Shown here piece after piece: positions 22,736 to 34,290 of a stretch of 39,362 bases of DNA. The stretch covers positions 1-39,362 of the forward strand of contig NMRA01000694.1 in assembly GCA_002633005.1 (NCBI GenBank), written 5' to 3'. Under the pieces are notes generated by a model. It worked only from the letters and a program-made list of their open reading frames with translations. It searched no databases and had not been told where the DNA came from. Every line of letters begins with the position of its first letter. Position 1 is the first letter of the stretch. This DNA is from Phoronis australis (Eukaryota; Phoronida; Phoronidae). The position numbers were made by a program, and so were the translations under genes.

Positions 22736-23936
22736 GGTTTGATTTTACCAACAATGTTTGTTATAGACATAGGTTACCAAATTGGTTGTCAAGGTTACAT
22801 TTCTGGAAAGTGACCATTAAGTTTTTCAAACCCTTTCAAACGGTTTTGGTCCAGCATTAACTTTTCATAGATAGTGAAGAACTGCACAGATTAATTGCCG
22901 AGTTTTTGATTTCAACATTTTATTATGTCAATTTGATTGTTAAGGACCATAAGGTTTCATTCAGGAATGAGTAGCTTCAGTCTTGCTAACAAAATGGAAG
23001 TATTTTTCTGATTCAGCTGATCAAGGTTATGGAAGTTAAGTAGTGGAGCACAGATTTCAAAACGAGTTGAATATAGACCAAAACTTTCATGTGCATGTAA
23101 TTGCCAAAAGAACTGTCAGTTAACTGTATTTTGACCTAACATATTTCATTTACTTTAAATTTATTACTTGAAACTTAGGAACATATTTTTACGATTCTGT
23201 CTTAAAATTTTCACATCAGAGAAATGTACATGACATGATTGAGAGAAATGAATTTTTATTTTGGTTACATGAACTGCAACTAAATAATTGAGTTAGGCAG
23301 ATGTCTTGGATATTAGAGGTTTGTCATCGCCACCAGTCATTTACCTGTAGTGTCTCTGCAGTATGTTCTGACAATTACCATACTGGTTAAATATACAAGC
23401 TGTTGTGCTCACAATATTAAAAATTAAATTTCAGTCATGAGCTAATGAGATGCTTGATATTTTTGACTCTCACAAACAGTGCGATTCTATGGAAGGGGTT
23501 AGTACTCACTTTGGTTTATGAGTAGGCCCTATTTAGCGACATAAGCTAATTGGTGGAAGCCATTCAAACACAGTACTGCAGAGGTTAGGATTTTGATGTC
23601 TTTGATAAATGTATGTTGCTGCTGGATGATATTCCCATGGGCCAATTAAATAATGCAAAAAATTTAAATTGCATTTACAATGAAACAGCGTGTTCATAGA
23701 TGTAGGTATGGTGTAATGAGAAAGTTACAATGCATAGTCACTGATACCCATGCTTGAACATCAACTGAGTTTCAATTCCTGTCCCATTTGAATGTCCAGT
23801 GTACTTTTTCGTATGGGATGCTCCAGATTTCCAAATGTTTCTCACCACATACTGTATAAGTCTAAAGTATTCAGACAAAATGACTCGGAATTTTCCGCCA
23901 TTAGTACTTGAGTGGAAGTTGAATTCATCGTGAGAG
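22736..23936. other. Intron, nothing recognised
   Basis: Unique AT-rich sequence with no supported gene, RNA or repeat. Confidence 0.5.
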
Positions 23937-25724
23937 TACCGTAAACGTTCGGGTTAACGCCCTGGGCAGTTAAATTGGCAAACCCAAAAAATCGAGGGTG
24001 GGCGGTTAACCAGACATGGGCGCTTAAACGTGAAACTTCAAAAAATCCAGGGTGGGCGGTTAACCGAACATGGGCGCTTATTACGACAGGCAAGCGCCCT
24101 GGGCGGTTAATCTTACCTCGTGATCTAAGTACCCACACCACACACGTAGTCGTAGGCCTACTCGGAACGCGTAGCACTTTTCAAAGAGCGTTATCGTCAC
24201 GTCGCCACATGACGGGAAAAATGTCATAACAGCGGATGATCCTAACAAAGGTTATCATGCCCTCAGATTAGTTATTCACTATTAAATTTACAGAATTGCT
24301 GAGTAATAGCCCCGTGCCGTCCTGCGGTCTTGTTATTTAGCCCTGTAGTGTAGAGCGCAGACGACAAGTGACCACGCAGCCTCTACTTGGATTGCAACTA
24401 TTTCATCTTGCTAAAGTGCGCGCGTGCAAGCTTCACGTGTTGCAGAGGTCACAGCAGACATCAGATTTATGGTTACAGTCTCGTACTAGCTGCCAAGTTC
24501 ATAGTCAGAGAGCAGTTTTAAAATTGGTTGTAATAAAAGTTTGAAAACCTTGATTCAGATGTTTTTTTGTGTTTGGGATGTTTATAGTCAACACACCGTG
24601 ACTCAATGACATTTTCAGCGTATGGTTCTGTGGCTTGCTGTTTTATCTCGACTGCCCGGCATTGCTCACTTGCCGTTGCGCCAAACATGCTCGGCAAAGA
24701 AGTAGGCCCAAGACAAGAATCTGGGTTAAGCGGCCGTGTGCCACTCGTCAATCAAGAATGAAATTTCGAGCCACGGCATAAATATGTGATAAAACGCTAC
24801 AAAACAGCGATGTTTCAATTCATAAACGATCACCTTACCAAACTTCGTGGTGGAAAAACATTTATTTTTCATGCAAGATGTCCAGAATATCCTATTTATA
24901 TCACTTGCAATATCGCACTGCGGCACTGTTCGGTCCAGTTGTTAGCGCGCAATGTCTCAGTCGGCTGACAATCGTGACTTGGAAATGCCGTCAAGTAATA
25001 TAACGGCCTCTTTCAATATGCATCTCGTTTTTTATGGCCAAAGATAGCAGCGGGATTCAGCACGCGCGTAGGGCCTACGTGCGACTCACCTGTCAATCAC
25101 ATGTTGGTGTCAAGGTAACATGCACTCCAAAGTGTGGGAACTTGCGCGCGTGCACCACTACAAAGTCACACATCAAAAGAGAATAGCGACAGTCCTAAGT
25201 AACAGAAACGGGCGTGACTATATATTTTTAACCATTGTCTCATTTCTCTGGCCTGATTTTTTCGAATATATGTTTTATCAAGTGCACTGCAGACGAAAAC
25301 TCAGCGCGGCAGACAAAGTCGCTGAAACTTTGCAAACATGGGAAGAAAATAAAGTGACAAAAACGTTCAAGTATTATATTTTGAAGTGAGTCCATGACCC
25401 AAGACAATAACTCGTCACTTGTATAATTGCAATTCACATTGCCAAACCACCGTCTCGGAGGCCCGGCGTCGTTGCGCTCATTGTGATCATCGATCTTTTT
25501 CTAAAAGTCGGGGAATCGCGCATTTCCTTAGCACTGGGCGCTAAATCTTCATTCTTTAAAAGTCGGGGATGGGCGCTTAACCGAGAAGTGGGCGCTTAAC
25601 TGGAAATCTTCAAAAATCGCAGGGGGGCGCTTAACCGAGTAGTGGGCGGTTAAATCGAAAATCCACCTAAAGTAGGGGGTGGGCGGTTAACTGAGCATGG
25701 GCGTTAACCCGAACGTTTACGGTA
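23937..25724. mobile_element. Non-autonomous DNA transposon, 1.79 kb, perfect 26-bp TIRs
   Basis: The left end TACCGTAAACGTTCGGGTTA (extending six bases further, to 23962) is repeated inverted at 25699-25724 without a mismatch. Inside each end lie several copies of GGGCGGTTAACC / GGGCGCTTAACCGA in direct orientation (23990-24110 and 25540-25700), presumably transposase-binding sites. If the target duplication is TA, the element proper is 23939-25722; no longer duplication is visible. No long open frame exists. The interior 24760-25200 is clearly related to 35130-35640 of the CAGGG-ended element, although the ends differ. Confidence 0.85.
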
Positions 25725-25919
25725 GTCTTTTCTCTTAACCAAGAATAAAGGAGTATGAACAGAAAGTTTGTAGGGTGGCCGTTAAGCAATTTTGTAATAA
25801 GAACTTTGCCGCTTTTATAATTATTACCATTTATGTTTTGTTGTTTACAGAATTAGTCGTCATTACGGGGAAACAGTATCTCATCTGATTAGTTTTTTGT
25901 CTTCCATTGAGTGTACAAC

Positions 25920-27080
25920 TGATTTTTATATTTATATGTGGGTGCATATTGCTGTCATTATTGGTTGTCCGGGTGTCGATGTCCGCTACTGTATCTCTTA
26001 TTAACCCAGTGGAAAATTTTTGGCATGTGTGCTCATATGAAACTGACGACATGCTGATGAATTTTGGATTGATCTGACATGTCACCTTGTGACAATTTAA
26101 TTTTTCACGCTTTCCACTCTATCGTCCTAATTCTTGAATGCATTTTCATGGAACTTGGCAGATAGGTTTCCATTATGAAGAAAACGGCACCTTTCCATTT
26201 CCAGATGTCTTTGGTTATTCTGCACCACCTAGTGGTCATTTTTAAAACTTTTCAAGTCAGGTTTTTGATAAACCGCTTGAAGGATCATGAAAAATGAGGA
26301 GACTGCAATTGAGGTTTATTTTCGTAGATGTTCGACTATTCTTACTTCCTAGATCCTCTGTTTTTTTGCATCCTTAACCCTTTTCAAGATTGTTGTGAAA
26401 TTTGGCTGATGTGTTCCTGTGGACGACGAGTTTAAGTCCAATCTGTTGGTTGGTGTGCTGCCTAGTCGCAATTCTATTTTTACATTTTCTTGAGTTGTGT
26501 GTCTTTACAATTCATGGAAAATCTGATGTATTTGCATGAAACTTTACAAATAGGTTTCTATTTAAGGGTGCCAACAATGTCTTCTTAGTGGGCATTTTTA
26601 ACAGTTTTTAGTCCATTTTGGCCTCCGCCTATATATCTACCAAATTATTTGAAAAATCATTTTGGAAATTGGAAGATCTGTTTCTGATGAGAAGGCCGTG
26701 ACTGACATTAATATTCGGTTAGACTCGACTACTCAGGTGCCCGCTGGTGGCATTTTTTGCATGTGTGTACCGTGTCTCGTTAACCCTCTTTAGGATCATT
26801 GTCAAATTTGGTGGATGTGTTTCTATGGAGCTGACAACATATTATCAGACCCTTTGGACTGCCCCAGTGTGCCTCTAGTGGCAGTTTTATTTTTTTACAG
26901 TTCTCGCTATGGCTGTACCACCCTGTGGCAATTTGCCTTTTGTGTCTTCACAGTTCATTGGCAGTTGTGATTAAAATTAGGGAAACAAGTTAGTGTTATG
27001 GCGATAGCATCTTTGCATTTAAATGGATTTGATGTGTCCTGCACCACTTAATGGTCATTTTTATTGCCGATAAACAACTT
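25920..27080. repeat. Old tandem repeat family, ~150-bp units
   Basis: Recurring phrases in the same order mark several diverged units: 'CACC(A/T)(C)TAGTGGTCATTTTTA', '(GG)ATCAT(T/G)(G/A)(T)CAAATTTGG', 'GATGTGTT(T/C)CTATGGA' and 'CTGACGAC/CTGACAAC'. Units are recognisable near 25970, 26210, 26400, 26600, 26760, 26870 and 27040. Related sequence is in the intron at 31960-32540, so the family is interspersed. Confidence 0.6.
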
Positions 27081-27267
27081 AGAAGCACACTGCTTGCATT
27101 GCAGTCGTGAGTGCATGCATTTCAATTCTGTCTGTTGCTCAGCTCAGTTCTCTATCTCTGCTTACGAGGAGAGTTTTATGAATTACATATATGATTGGGC
27201 AGCCTTGTCATGCAGAAGTATATTTATTAGTACTTATTGCTGAACTGTTTTATCATCTGTGTTGTAG

Positions 27268-27322
27268 GTTAAGTGCTCCTCAGCAGAAGGCGGTACATTT
27301 CATGGTTCTTCGAAGATTTCCG
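27268..27322 (+). CDS. Exon 5: Ser/Gly-rich linker
   Basis: Fifty-five bases after the acceptor GTTGTAG, encoding VKCSSAEGGTFHGSSKIS plus one base, with the donor CCG|GTACAT. It begins in phase 0, matching the end of exon 4, and its leftover G combines with AT of the next exon to give Asp. Flexible Ser/Gly composition fits an interdomain linker. It is short and AT/GC-neutral, so the phase agreement on both sides is the main support. Reading the following intron as coding would continue for a while but then meets a stop. Confidence 0.65.
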
Positions 27323-28100
27323 GTACATCTACCTCACGTTTGTATTTATGCCTTTTTCTTTCAAATACTGTGTGGGAGGTTGTCTTCTTAACAATAAACT
27401 ATGGCTCATGGAGCGTTGCATTAGTTAATGCTAATTATAAGATCTCAGATTGTATGATATAAACCCTTAAGTTATCAAAAATAGGTATAGCTTCTTTAAA
27501 TTTCTCCCTATGTATATGTAAATATTATTGTAAAATTGATTACTTGATTATTTTGTAAACAAAATTTTGTGTTGGAGGGACACATAACTAAGTGTTAAAA
27601 TCTTGCATATTTTATTTAGAATCTCTGTTGTACCTATCATACTTGGTATTTAGCGCTGTTATTTGTGACTAAGTGTACACACTTACTATGTATATATGTT
27701 TTGTAAATATGCTTTTTTGCAAAAATAAAAGTTGAAAATTTTGAAAAGATCCCAGGTTTTGAAAGTTGAAACATACGCTGCTGTAACGTATCTTTGAGAC
27801 GTGCAATTTCAGTTTTCAACTTAATTTGTTAGAAGTATCAGTGTTGGTTATACTTTGTCCAAAAGTAGGTGGATACATAAGCTTGGCAATGTGATTGGAT
27901 CATACTCAGCGTTCCTCTATCTCTTCAAGCCAGTTTGGTGCCATTATGTCTCATACTACATGAATAGTGGCCTTAGTTGACGTAAAGCTCCCTTAGTTTT
28001 TTGATCTGTCACTGCTTCATTTTGGTCTGAATGTTCTTTAATTCCTAATCTAACAGTCAATTTTCATCATACTTAACTATATGTCGGTGCCAAATTTCAG
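27323..28100. other. Intron (778 bp)
   Basis: AT-rich with no feature. It ends in CCAAATTTCAG. Confidence 0.6.
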
Positions 28101-28189
28101 ATGCTGTAAGTTTGTCAAATCCATCGTTGTTAGGCAAAAGAAAATCTGCCGTTGTCATGGACACAGAAGCTGGTATTATTCCACCTAAG
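28101..28189 (+). CDS. Exon 6: basic linker segment
   Basis: Eighty-nine bases. With the G carried over from exon 5 it reads DAVSLSNPSLLGKRKSAVVM followed by DTEAGIIPPK and ends in phase 0 at AAG|GTTTGT, a weak but valid donor. GKRK is a short basic cluster that could act as a nuclear-localisation or protease-sensitive site (speculative). The other two frames contain stops, and only this one fits its neighbours. Confidence 0.75.
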
Positions 28190-28743
28190 GTTTGTAAAAA
28201 TGAAATTATGAAGTTGTCAGCTAGTGAAAATAAACCAAGTGACTTGAGTGACTAACAGAATATTTATTGTACGTTTAACAACTGTGTAATCCCAGCCGTG
28301 AGTTTAAGCCAGACTACGATAAGCAGCAACTACCCTGTAGTCATTTTAGAAGACCCAACTTCATGTTAAATTATGCTTTCCTTCATATAATATCATATTG
28401 TATAACAAGGAGTGGTTGTTAACGACTCAAAGGGAGATAATATGGAGACAATTCGCTGTAATGTGTTCTTGTGCATAGTAAATGGTGCAAGCTGAATTGG
28501 TTCCATGATTTTCAGTAGTTGTCACTTTTTGTTGGTTATACACTTTATATTCCTTCAAAGCACGACAATAAAGTCATTTTCTGATTCTTTTTGTATAACC
28601 TTTCTTGCATATGAAGTGAGCCAGTTCATTGCTGCAAGTGAAGCAGAGAAATAGAACCCATTTATATTTTTTGTCTTTCTGACTTATAAAAAATGAAGAG
28701 TTTGCATTACTCCCCCAAACATTAAAATCTTTTATTATTTCAG
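28190..28743. other. Intron (554 bp)
   Basis: No feature. Ends in a T-rich tract and TTTCAG. Confidence 0.7.
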
Positions 28744-28792
28744 ATTCCTGAGGGACTGGCCTCAACCAGCACTGATCCTTCCATGGACACAG
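28744..28792 (+). CDS. Exon 7: short Ser/Thr-rich linker
   Basis: Forty-nine bases encoding IPEGLASTSTDPSMDT plus one base, between TTTCAG and the good donor CAG|GTATGT. The leftover G joins CG of exon 8 to give Ala. It continues the low-complexity linker between COR and protease. Confidence 0.75.
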
Positions 28793-28880
28793 GTATGTAG
28801 TCTTATTCTATTCTTTAGTTGTTATGACCTTTTGTTATGTCTTGCATAATGTCAAGGTTGAAAGGCTGCTCAAGTGTTTT

Positions 28881-30638
28881 GTTTGTATACCGAATTTAGT
28901 GACACATCAGTGGATGAGATGTGACTTAACTTTTATTTGTATATTGAATGTAGTAACACATCAGTGGATGAGATATGACTTAACCTTTATTTGTATACTG
29001 AATGTAATGACAATCAATCTGGAAACCTCCCAGCCAACTGGGGTGTCTTCCGATCACGCTACCCTCATCATGTGGTGATCTGGTCTTTCGTACCTGGCCA
29101 CGCCGGTGTCTTTATTAATGAGCGTGCAGATTACCTCGCTGGCTCATGCACCACCAACCAACCCCTCTACTTATATTCGGCTGACGTTAAGCTGCTGGCT
29201 CGCAAACGCAACCACGAGCAGACTGCATCCCAGCTGGCTGAGTTCAATGATGGCAGCCGCCTGCTCGAAGCCGGTATTATTTATGGCCATGCTGCGAAGA
29301 GTCACAAGAAGGGCCATGCCCGAGTGCTGTCTAATCAAATGCTTACAGGCAACGTCAGCCCTGGAGTTCTGCGCCTTCTGCTGATGGTCTGGGGAGGGGA
29401 TTAATGCACCAGCATATCCCCAATGATCCTGTCCGTGACAGGTATTACAGGTATTACAGGTATCGAATGTAATGACACATAGTGGATGAGATGTGACTTA
29501 ACTTTTATTTTTATACTGAATGCAGTGACATATCAGTGAATGAGATATGACTTAACTTTTATTTGTATATTGAATGTAGTAACACATCAGTGGATGAGAT
29601 ATGACTTAACCTTTATTTGTATACTGAATGAGGTGACACATCAGTGGATGAGATATGACTTAACTTTTATTTGTATACACATCAGTGCCACATCAGTGAA
29701 TGAGATATGACTTAACCTTTATTTGTATACTGAATGCAGTGACATATCAGTGAATGAGATATGACTTAACTTTTATTTGTATACTGAATGTAGTGACAAT
29801 CAGTGGATGAGATGTGACTTAACCTTTATTTGTATACTGAATGTAGGGACACATCAGTGAATGAGATGTGACTTAACATTTATTTGTATACTGAATGCAG
29901 TGACACATCAGTGAATGAGATATGACTTAACATTTATTTGTATACTGAATGTAGGGACATATCAGTGGATGAGATGTGACTTAACCTTTATTTGTATACT
30001 GAATGCAGTGACACATCAGTGGATAAGATGTGACTTAACTTTTATTTGTATACTGAATGTAGTGACAATCAGTGGATGAGATGTGACTTAACCTTTATTT
30101 GTAAATTGAATGTAGTGACACTTCAGTGGATCAGATGTGACTTAACCTTTATTTGTATACTGAAAGGAGTGCCACATCAGTGAATGAGATATGACTTAAC
30201 TTTTATTTTTATACTGAATGCACCTACACATCAGTGAATGAGATATGACTTAACCTTTATTTGTATACTGAATGCAGTGACATATCAGTGAATGAGATAT
30301 GACTTAACATTTATTTGTATACTGAATGTAGGGACATATTAGTGGATGAGATGTGACTTAACTTTTATTTTTATACTGAATGCAGTGACACATCAGTGAA
30401 TGAGATATGACTTAACTTTTATTTGTATACTGAATGTAGGAACACATCAGTGGATGAGATGTGACCTAACCTTTATTTGTATACTGAATGTAGGGACACA
30501 TCAGTGAATGAGATATGACAACCTTTATTTGTATACTGAATGCAGTGACATATCAGTGAATGAGATATGACTTAACTTTTATTTGTATACTGAATGTAGG
30601 GACACATCAGTGGATGAGATGTGACTTAACCTTTATTT
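28881..30638. repeat. 54-bp minisatellite, about two dozen copies
   Basis: The unit is TGAATGTAGTGACACATCAG followed by TGGATGAGATGTGACTTAAC and CTTTATTTGTATAC. Copies vary at a few positions (GTGAATGAG / GTGGATGAG, GATATGAC / GATGTGAC). The array fills most of the intron between exons 7 and 8. A retrotransposon fragment interrupts it at 29013-29464. It is AT-rich with no coding role; open frames through it simply repeat the unit. Confidence 0.95.
29013..29464 (+). mobile_element. 5'-truncated non-LTR retrotransposon 3' end (RNase H fragment)
   Basis: The insertion carries an open frame ending at 29404. VIWSFVPGHAGVFINERADY followed by LAGS matches the C-terminal block of the RNase H domain of non-LTR elements (W-PGH-G---NE-AD-LA). 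The rest of the frame is the usual variable tail. The 3' end is a short (GGTATTACA)n-type tail. GAATGTAATGACA stands at both borders (29000-29012 and 29465-29477), a 13-bp target duplication taken from the minisatellite. The upstream RT and ORF1 are missing, as expected for 5' truncation during target-primed reverse transcription. The higher GC content sets it apart from the flanks. Confidence 0.85.
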
Positions 30639-30989
30639 CATTTGACTGCTGCTCAAACATTATCATTTCTAATAAAAGCTCAGCGTGTTGTGCTCTGTTG
30701 AATGCAAGAAATAGCATGATTCACTGTCATCATCTCAAAATACCAAATGTTGCCAGTACAGGGTTGGGTGTAAATATAGTATGGTCTATGAGTGAATAAA
30801 ACAGTTTTGCAAGTGTTGCTGACTTAAAATAAATTCATGAAATTCTGTAGATAAATAATGTTTTTGTCAAATGACACAAAATAAAACACTTGAAAATTGT
30901 GTTGTAGTTCTGTCAACTTCCTGAGTAGCTCCTTTGTATTTACTATAGTTTTGTAACTAAATAGTGCATTCTCTCTTTGTTGCTTACAG

Positions 30990-31199
30990 CGACACCAGTT
31001 GGACGAAAGTATGGGCCAGCTCGACAAGCTGGCAAGGATACATTGTCTGGACGTTTTCAGAGCTGTTTGGCCAAGGCTTACTCATCTGTCGCCAAGGTTA
31101 CGTGGTCAGATGGCAAGAGTGGGTCTGGATTTCGTGTAGGAACACGATACTTAATGACAAACTACCATGTAGTGCAAGAAGAACCAGCCACTACGCCTG
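30990..31199 (+). CDS. Exon 8: start of trypsin/HtrA-like protease domain, catalytic His
   Basis: Exon of 210 bases after GCTTACAG, with a consensus donor CCTG|GTAAGT. After a basic linker (ATPVGRKYGPARQAGK) it encodes SGRFQSCLAKAYSSVAKVTW, and then SGSGFRVGTRYLMTNYHVVQ. The last part is the first catalytic block of PA-clan serine proteases: the G-S/T-GF-V strand followed by TN-HVV with the active-site histidine (Y before H in place of the usual A). HtrA and FAM111-type intracellular proteases share this form. No signal peptide or propeptide is near, so an intracellular protease domain at the end of the Roco protein is inferred. The 3' end of the exon is also the first unit of a minisatellite. 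Confidence 0.9.
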
Positions 31200-31771
31200 G
31201 TAAGTTTTGTAAATAGGGTCGAACTTATAGTTCTATATAAGAACCAACTACACTGGCCACTACACTTGGTTAGTTTAGTGCATAGGTAACTTAGTTGTAT
31301 GTAAGAACCTCTGGCCACTGCACTTTGTTAACTTAGTTCTATGTGAGCACCACTGGCAGCTATACCTTGCTAGTTTGGTTAACAGTCTCAGACTTAGTTC
31401 TATGTAAGCACCACTGCCAGCTATACCTTGCTAGTTTGGTAAACAGTCTCAGACTTAGTTCTATGTAAGCACCACTGGCAGCTATACCTTGCTAGTTTGG
31501 TAAACAGCCTCAGACTTAGTTCTATGTAAGCACCACTGGCAGCTATACCTTGCTAGTTTGGTAAACAGTCTCAGACTTAGTTCTATGTAAGCATCACTGG
31601 TTGCTATACCATGCTAGTTTAGTTAACAATCTCAGTCTTAGGTCTATGTAAGAACCACTGGCCACTACACTTTGTTAGTTTAGTAAATAGTGTCTGACTT
31701 AGTTTTATGTAAGATCACTGGCCGCCCCTCTTAGTTTAGTAAAGAGTCTCACACTTAGTTTTATGTAAGAC
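31179..31771. repeat. ~61-bp minisatellite that includes the exon 8 splice donor
   Basis: The unit is (A)AGAACCACTGGCCACTACAC followed by TTTGTTAGTTTAGTAAACAG and TCTCAGACTTAGTTCTATGT. About ten copies are present; the central ones start near 31345, 31406, 31467 and 31528 and are nearly identical. The first unit, 31179-31238, is the last 21 coding bases of exon 8 plus GTAAGTTTTGTAAATAGG of the intron. In later copies the donor has decayed to forms such as TTAGTT and CTAGTT. Confidence 0.9.
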
Positions 31772-31959
31772 TTTGACATTAGGGTACCAGAACTTATTAA
31801 GTTGGAGTTGGATTTTATATCGGTGGTGAGTTTATGTTTGCGAATGATTTAGGTGCCAACTTTGATTGTCGTGGTAGAATCTCAACTCTCAAAAAATTGA
31901 CAATTTGTGGTCAAAACTAATTAGTGGTGTGGGTATTAGTAGTTACACAAAAGAGTCAT

Positions 31960-32540
31960 TCTTACATTCAAAGTTATCTTCATTATTTTATTTTTCACCC
32001 ACATAATTGTACGTGGTCGCACATTGCCGTCATCTCTGTGGCAGTGTCCAGTGTCCAGCATCCGCTGCTGTATTTTCTAAACCCCTACAGGATGATGAGA
32101 TTTGGCAGACATGTTCCTATGAAGCTGATGACGAATGACGTCAAATTTCGGAGCTCTCCGACCACAGCAGGTGTGCTTCCTAGTGGCAATTATAGTTTTT
32201 TACGCTTACCTCTGTATCTTCGGAAGTTGTCAACAAATTTTCATAAAAGTTGGCAGTTATGCATGTATTAGTGAGATGACACTATCCTCTGTTTTCGAAT
32301 GGATTCAACTGGTGGCCATTTTTGCTGTTTTCGAGTCGTTTTTTGGCGACCACCCTTCTATCAATCAAACTGCTCTGAAAATTGGCATATAATTATGTTC
32401 TTACTATGAGGTGGGTGGTAGATGATGATTTTTCCGACGACTTTAACTACTGTGGCGCCTCATTGTGGCAGTTTCGTTTGTTTTTGCGCCCATGGCTGTA
32501 TCTCCTAAATGCTCTACACGATCTTTATTGAATGTTACTG
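31960..32540. repeat. Second copy of the ~150-bp old repeat family
   Basis: The stretch 31960-32160 parallels 25920-26090: '..CCGCTGCTGTATTTTCTAAACCC..', 'GGCAGACATGTTCCTATGAA', 'GCTGATGACGA'. Further diverged units (GCTTCCTAGTGGCAATTAT, CTGTATCTCCTAAATGCTC) follow to about 32540. Repeat only; no gene. Confidence 0.6.
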
Positions 32541-33309
32541 TTGTATTTATTGGAAGTTGAAAGCAGAGTACGACGACTTTCGAATGGATAACGACCTTAA
32601 TTACAAGTCTTTGTATTAATAGCCAAATATCTTTAAACTATAGATTTCATCTCGGTAAAAACATATATTTTCTGAAAGTAGAATTCCTTTAAAATTTCGT
32701 CTGGCTTTTTACCGATTTGCATAAAATTGGGTCACATTACCATGTCTTTTCAGTAAAACGGATTGAAAAAGAAACAACAATATCAATAAGATGATAAAAT
32801 TTTGTTTGATTTCATTGTTCAAGATGAGATCTCAAAAACGTTAGTTTCTGAATTATTGTTTCGTTTTGCTGAACTTCGGAAGTTTTATTGCAAGTCATTA
32901 AAGTCCTATTGTTTGATAACATCTCATGCAAAAGTGCGACACTTCCTAACAGCATTTTGGACAACAGTGGCTTGTCATCTGAAAGTTACTATGAATCCAG
33001 TGATCCATTTGGTGGATATGAAGTGTGAACGTTTAGCTACATTTTGGAATTTTTACAGGGTCCTACAAAACTTTAAGGTGCATTAAATTAAAATTTGATG
33101 ATTATACATGTGTCATCAACATATTGGCTTTATAATGTTTAAGTCATTTTATAGCTGTTTTGAAATTTATAGATTTTACTCCACGTGTTTCACTTTCGAT
33201 TGTCTCCTGTTGCCGGATACTAGAGCAGGTTTTCTTAAAGAGACATGAGTGTAAACACGCGTATATGTGGTTAGACAGAGACACAAACAATACAACAATA
33301 CATCTGTGA
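32541..33309. other. Intron, nothing recognised
   Basis: AT-rich. The plus-strand frame 32802-33086 is not protein-like and has no splice context. Confidence 0.45.
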
Positions 33310-33519
33310 ACTGGATATTGGCATGCATGGTTCTATGACTTGTCACAAGATTACAGGTGGCAGAATGAGCCTGATGACCCTACTCTGTGGGTTAAATTTC
33401 CCGGTTTTGGTGATCGGGAACCGCAGTATCCTTATCTGTTGGAAAGTGATAGTGAGGGGAAAAAGTTGGCAAACCGATGTTTACATAGTCCACCGCTCTC
33501 ATTGTCTCCATTCATATGA
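33310..33519 (+). other. Coding-like fragment of unknown origin
   Basis: A plus-strand frame without an ATG, open for 69 codons between stops at 33307 and 33517. It reads TGYWHAWFYDLSQDYRWQNE, then PDDPTLWVKFPGFGDREPQY and PYLLESDSEGKKLANR. The composition is more protein-like than its surroundings, and PGFG recalls LCAT-type lipases, but I cannot assign it. Its possible acceptor (TTACAG at 33350-33355) gives a phase that does not fit exons 8 or 9, so it is not an exon of the main gene. It may be an exon relic of a captured gene. Confidence 0.3.
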
Positions 33520-34290
33520 CAAGCTCATGTAATCCGGGATTAAAGTTGTTAATGTACAGTGTGCCTGACACTTGCTTTTAAACATTATCTGCTACTTACT
33601 TTCAACAAATGTCGTAAAGATGAGTTTTTTTCAAAACACGATCACCAAACAAATTTTGAATTAATAAAAACGGTCGACTTTCTGAGAAATTAGGCTTAAC
33701 TTTCATTTGTCGGTGTGGGTGTAAGGCCTGGAGGCCTGCTCCAACTGGTTTTGAATTAATCCACTTAATACAGTTATTAAATACTAGCAAGTTTGTATAT
33801 ACATGTGTTTACTCAAGTTGGAAAATGATATCTAAGCTGACAACTTAACGAACAAGTTGAACATGTCAGGCTTGTTGTTTTATTACACTCTTTCACAGTG
33901 ACGTATAGGTGGCGCTGTGTCAGAGGATAGTCATTTTATGTGCTGAAAGCAATTTGTCTGGAAATAATCTAAGGCAAAGTTTGATTTACTCCTGTTGTAA
34001 CCAGTCAGTTACAACTGTGTTCTGTGATTAAAGACAGCTTTAAATGAGGCTTCAGTTGTTGTGAAACAATGACTGAATTTATCGGAGATGGCACTCAAGT
34101 TTTTAGCATCAAATTGCAAGTTAACTTTTTGTCAGGTCTGTTGCATGACTCTCAAGACGGGCATTTGGTCACGAAGCTGTACATGTTGTGAATAGGAGTT
34201 TTAGTCATTTTTGGAACCACTCTGACTTATTCAGGCTTTGAATTAATATCTGAATTATTTTGCTTGTTTTTGTGCTGCATATCACTGAAA
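33520..34290. other. Intron, nothing recognised
   Basis: AT-rich unique sequence before the 41-bp minisatellite. Confidence 0.5.

Noticed and set aside
28881-30638. CRISPR-like array
   Set aside because: The repeats are contiguous 54-bp units without unique spacers in a eukaryotic intron; this is a minisatellite.
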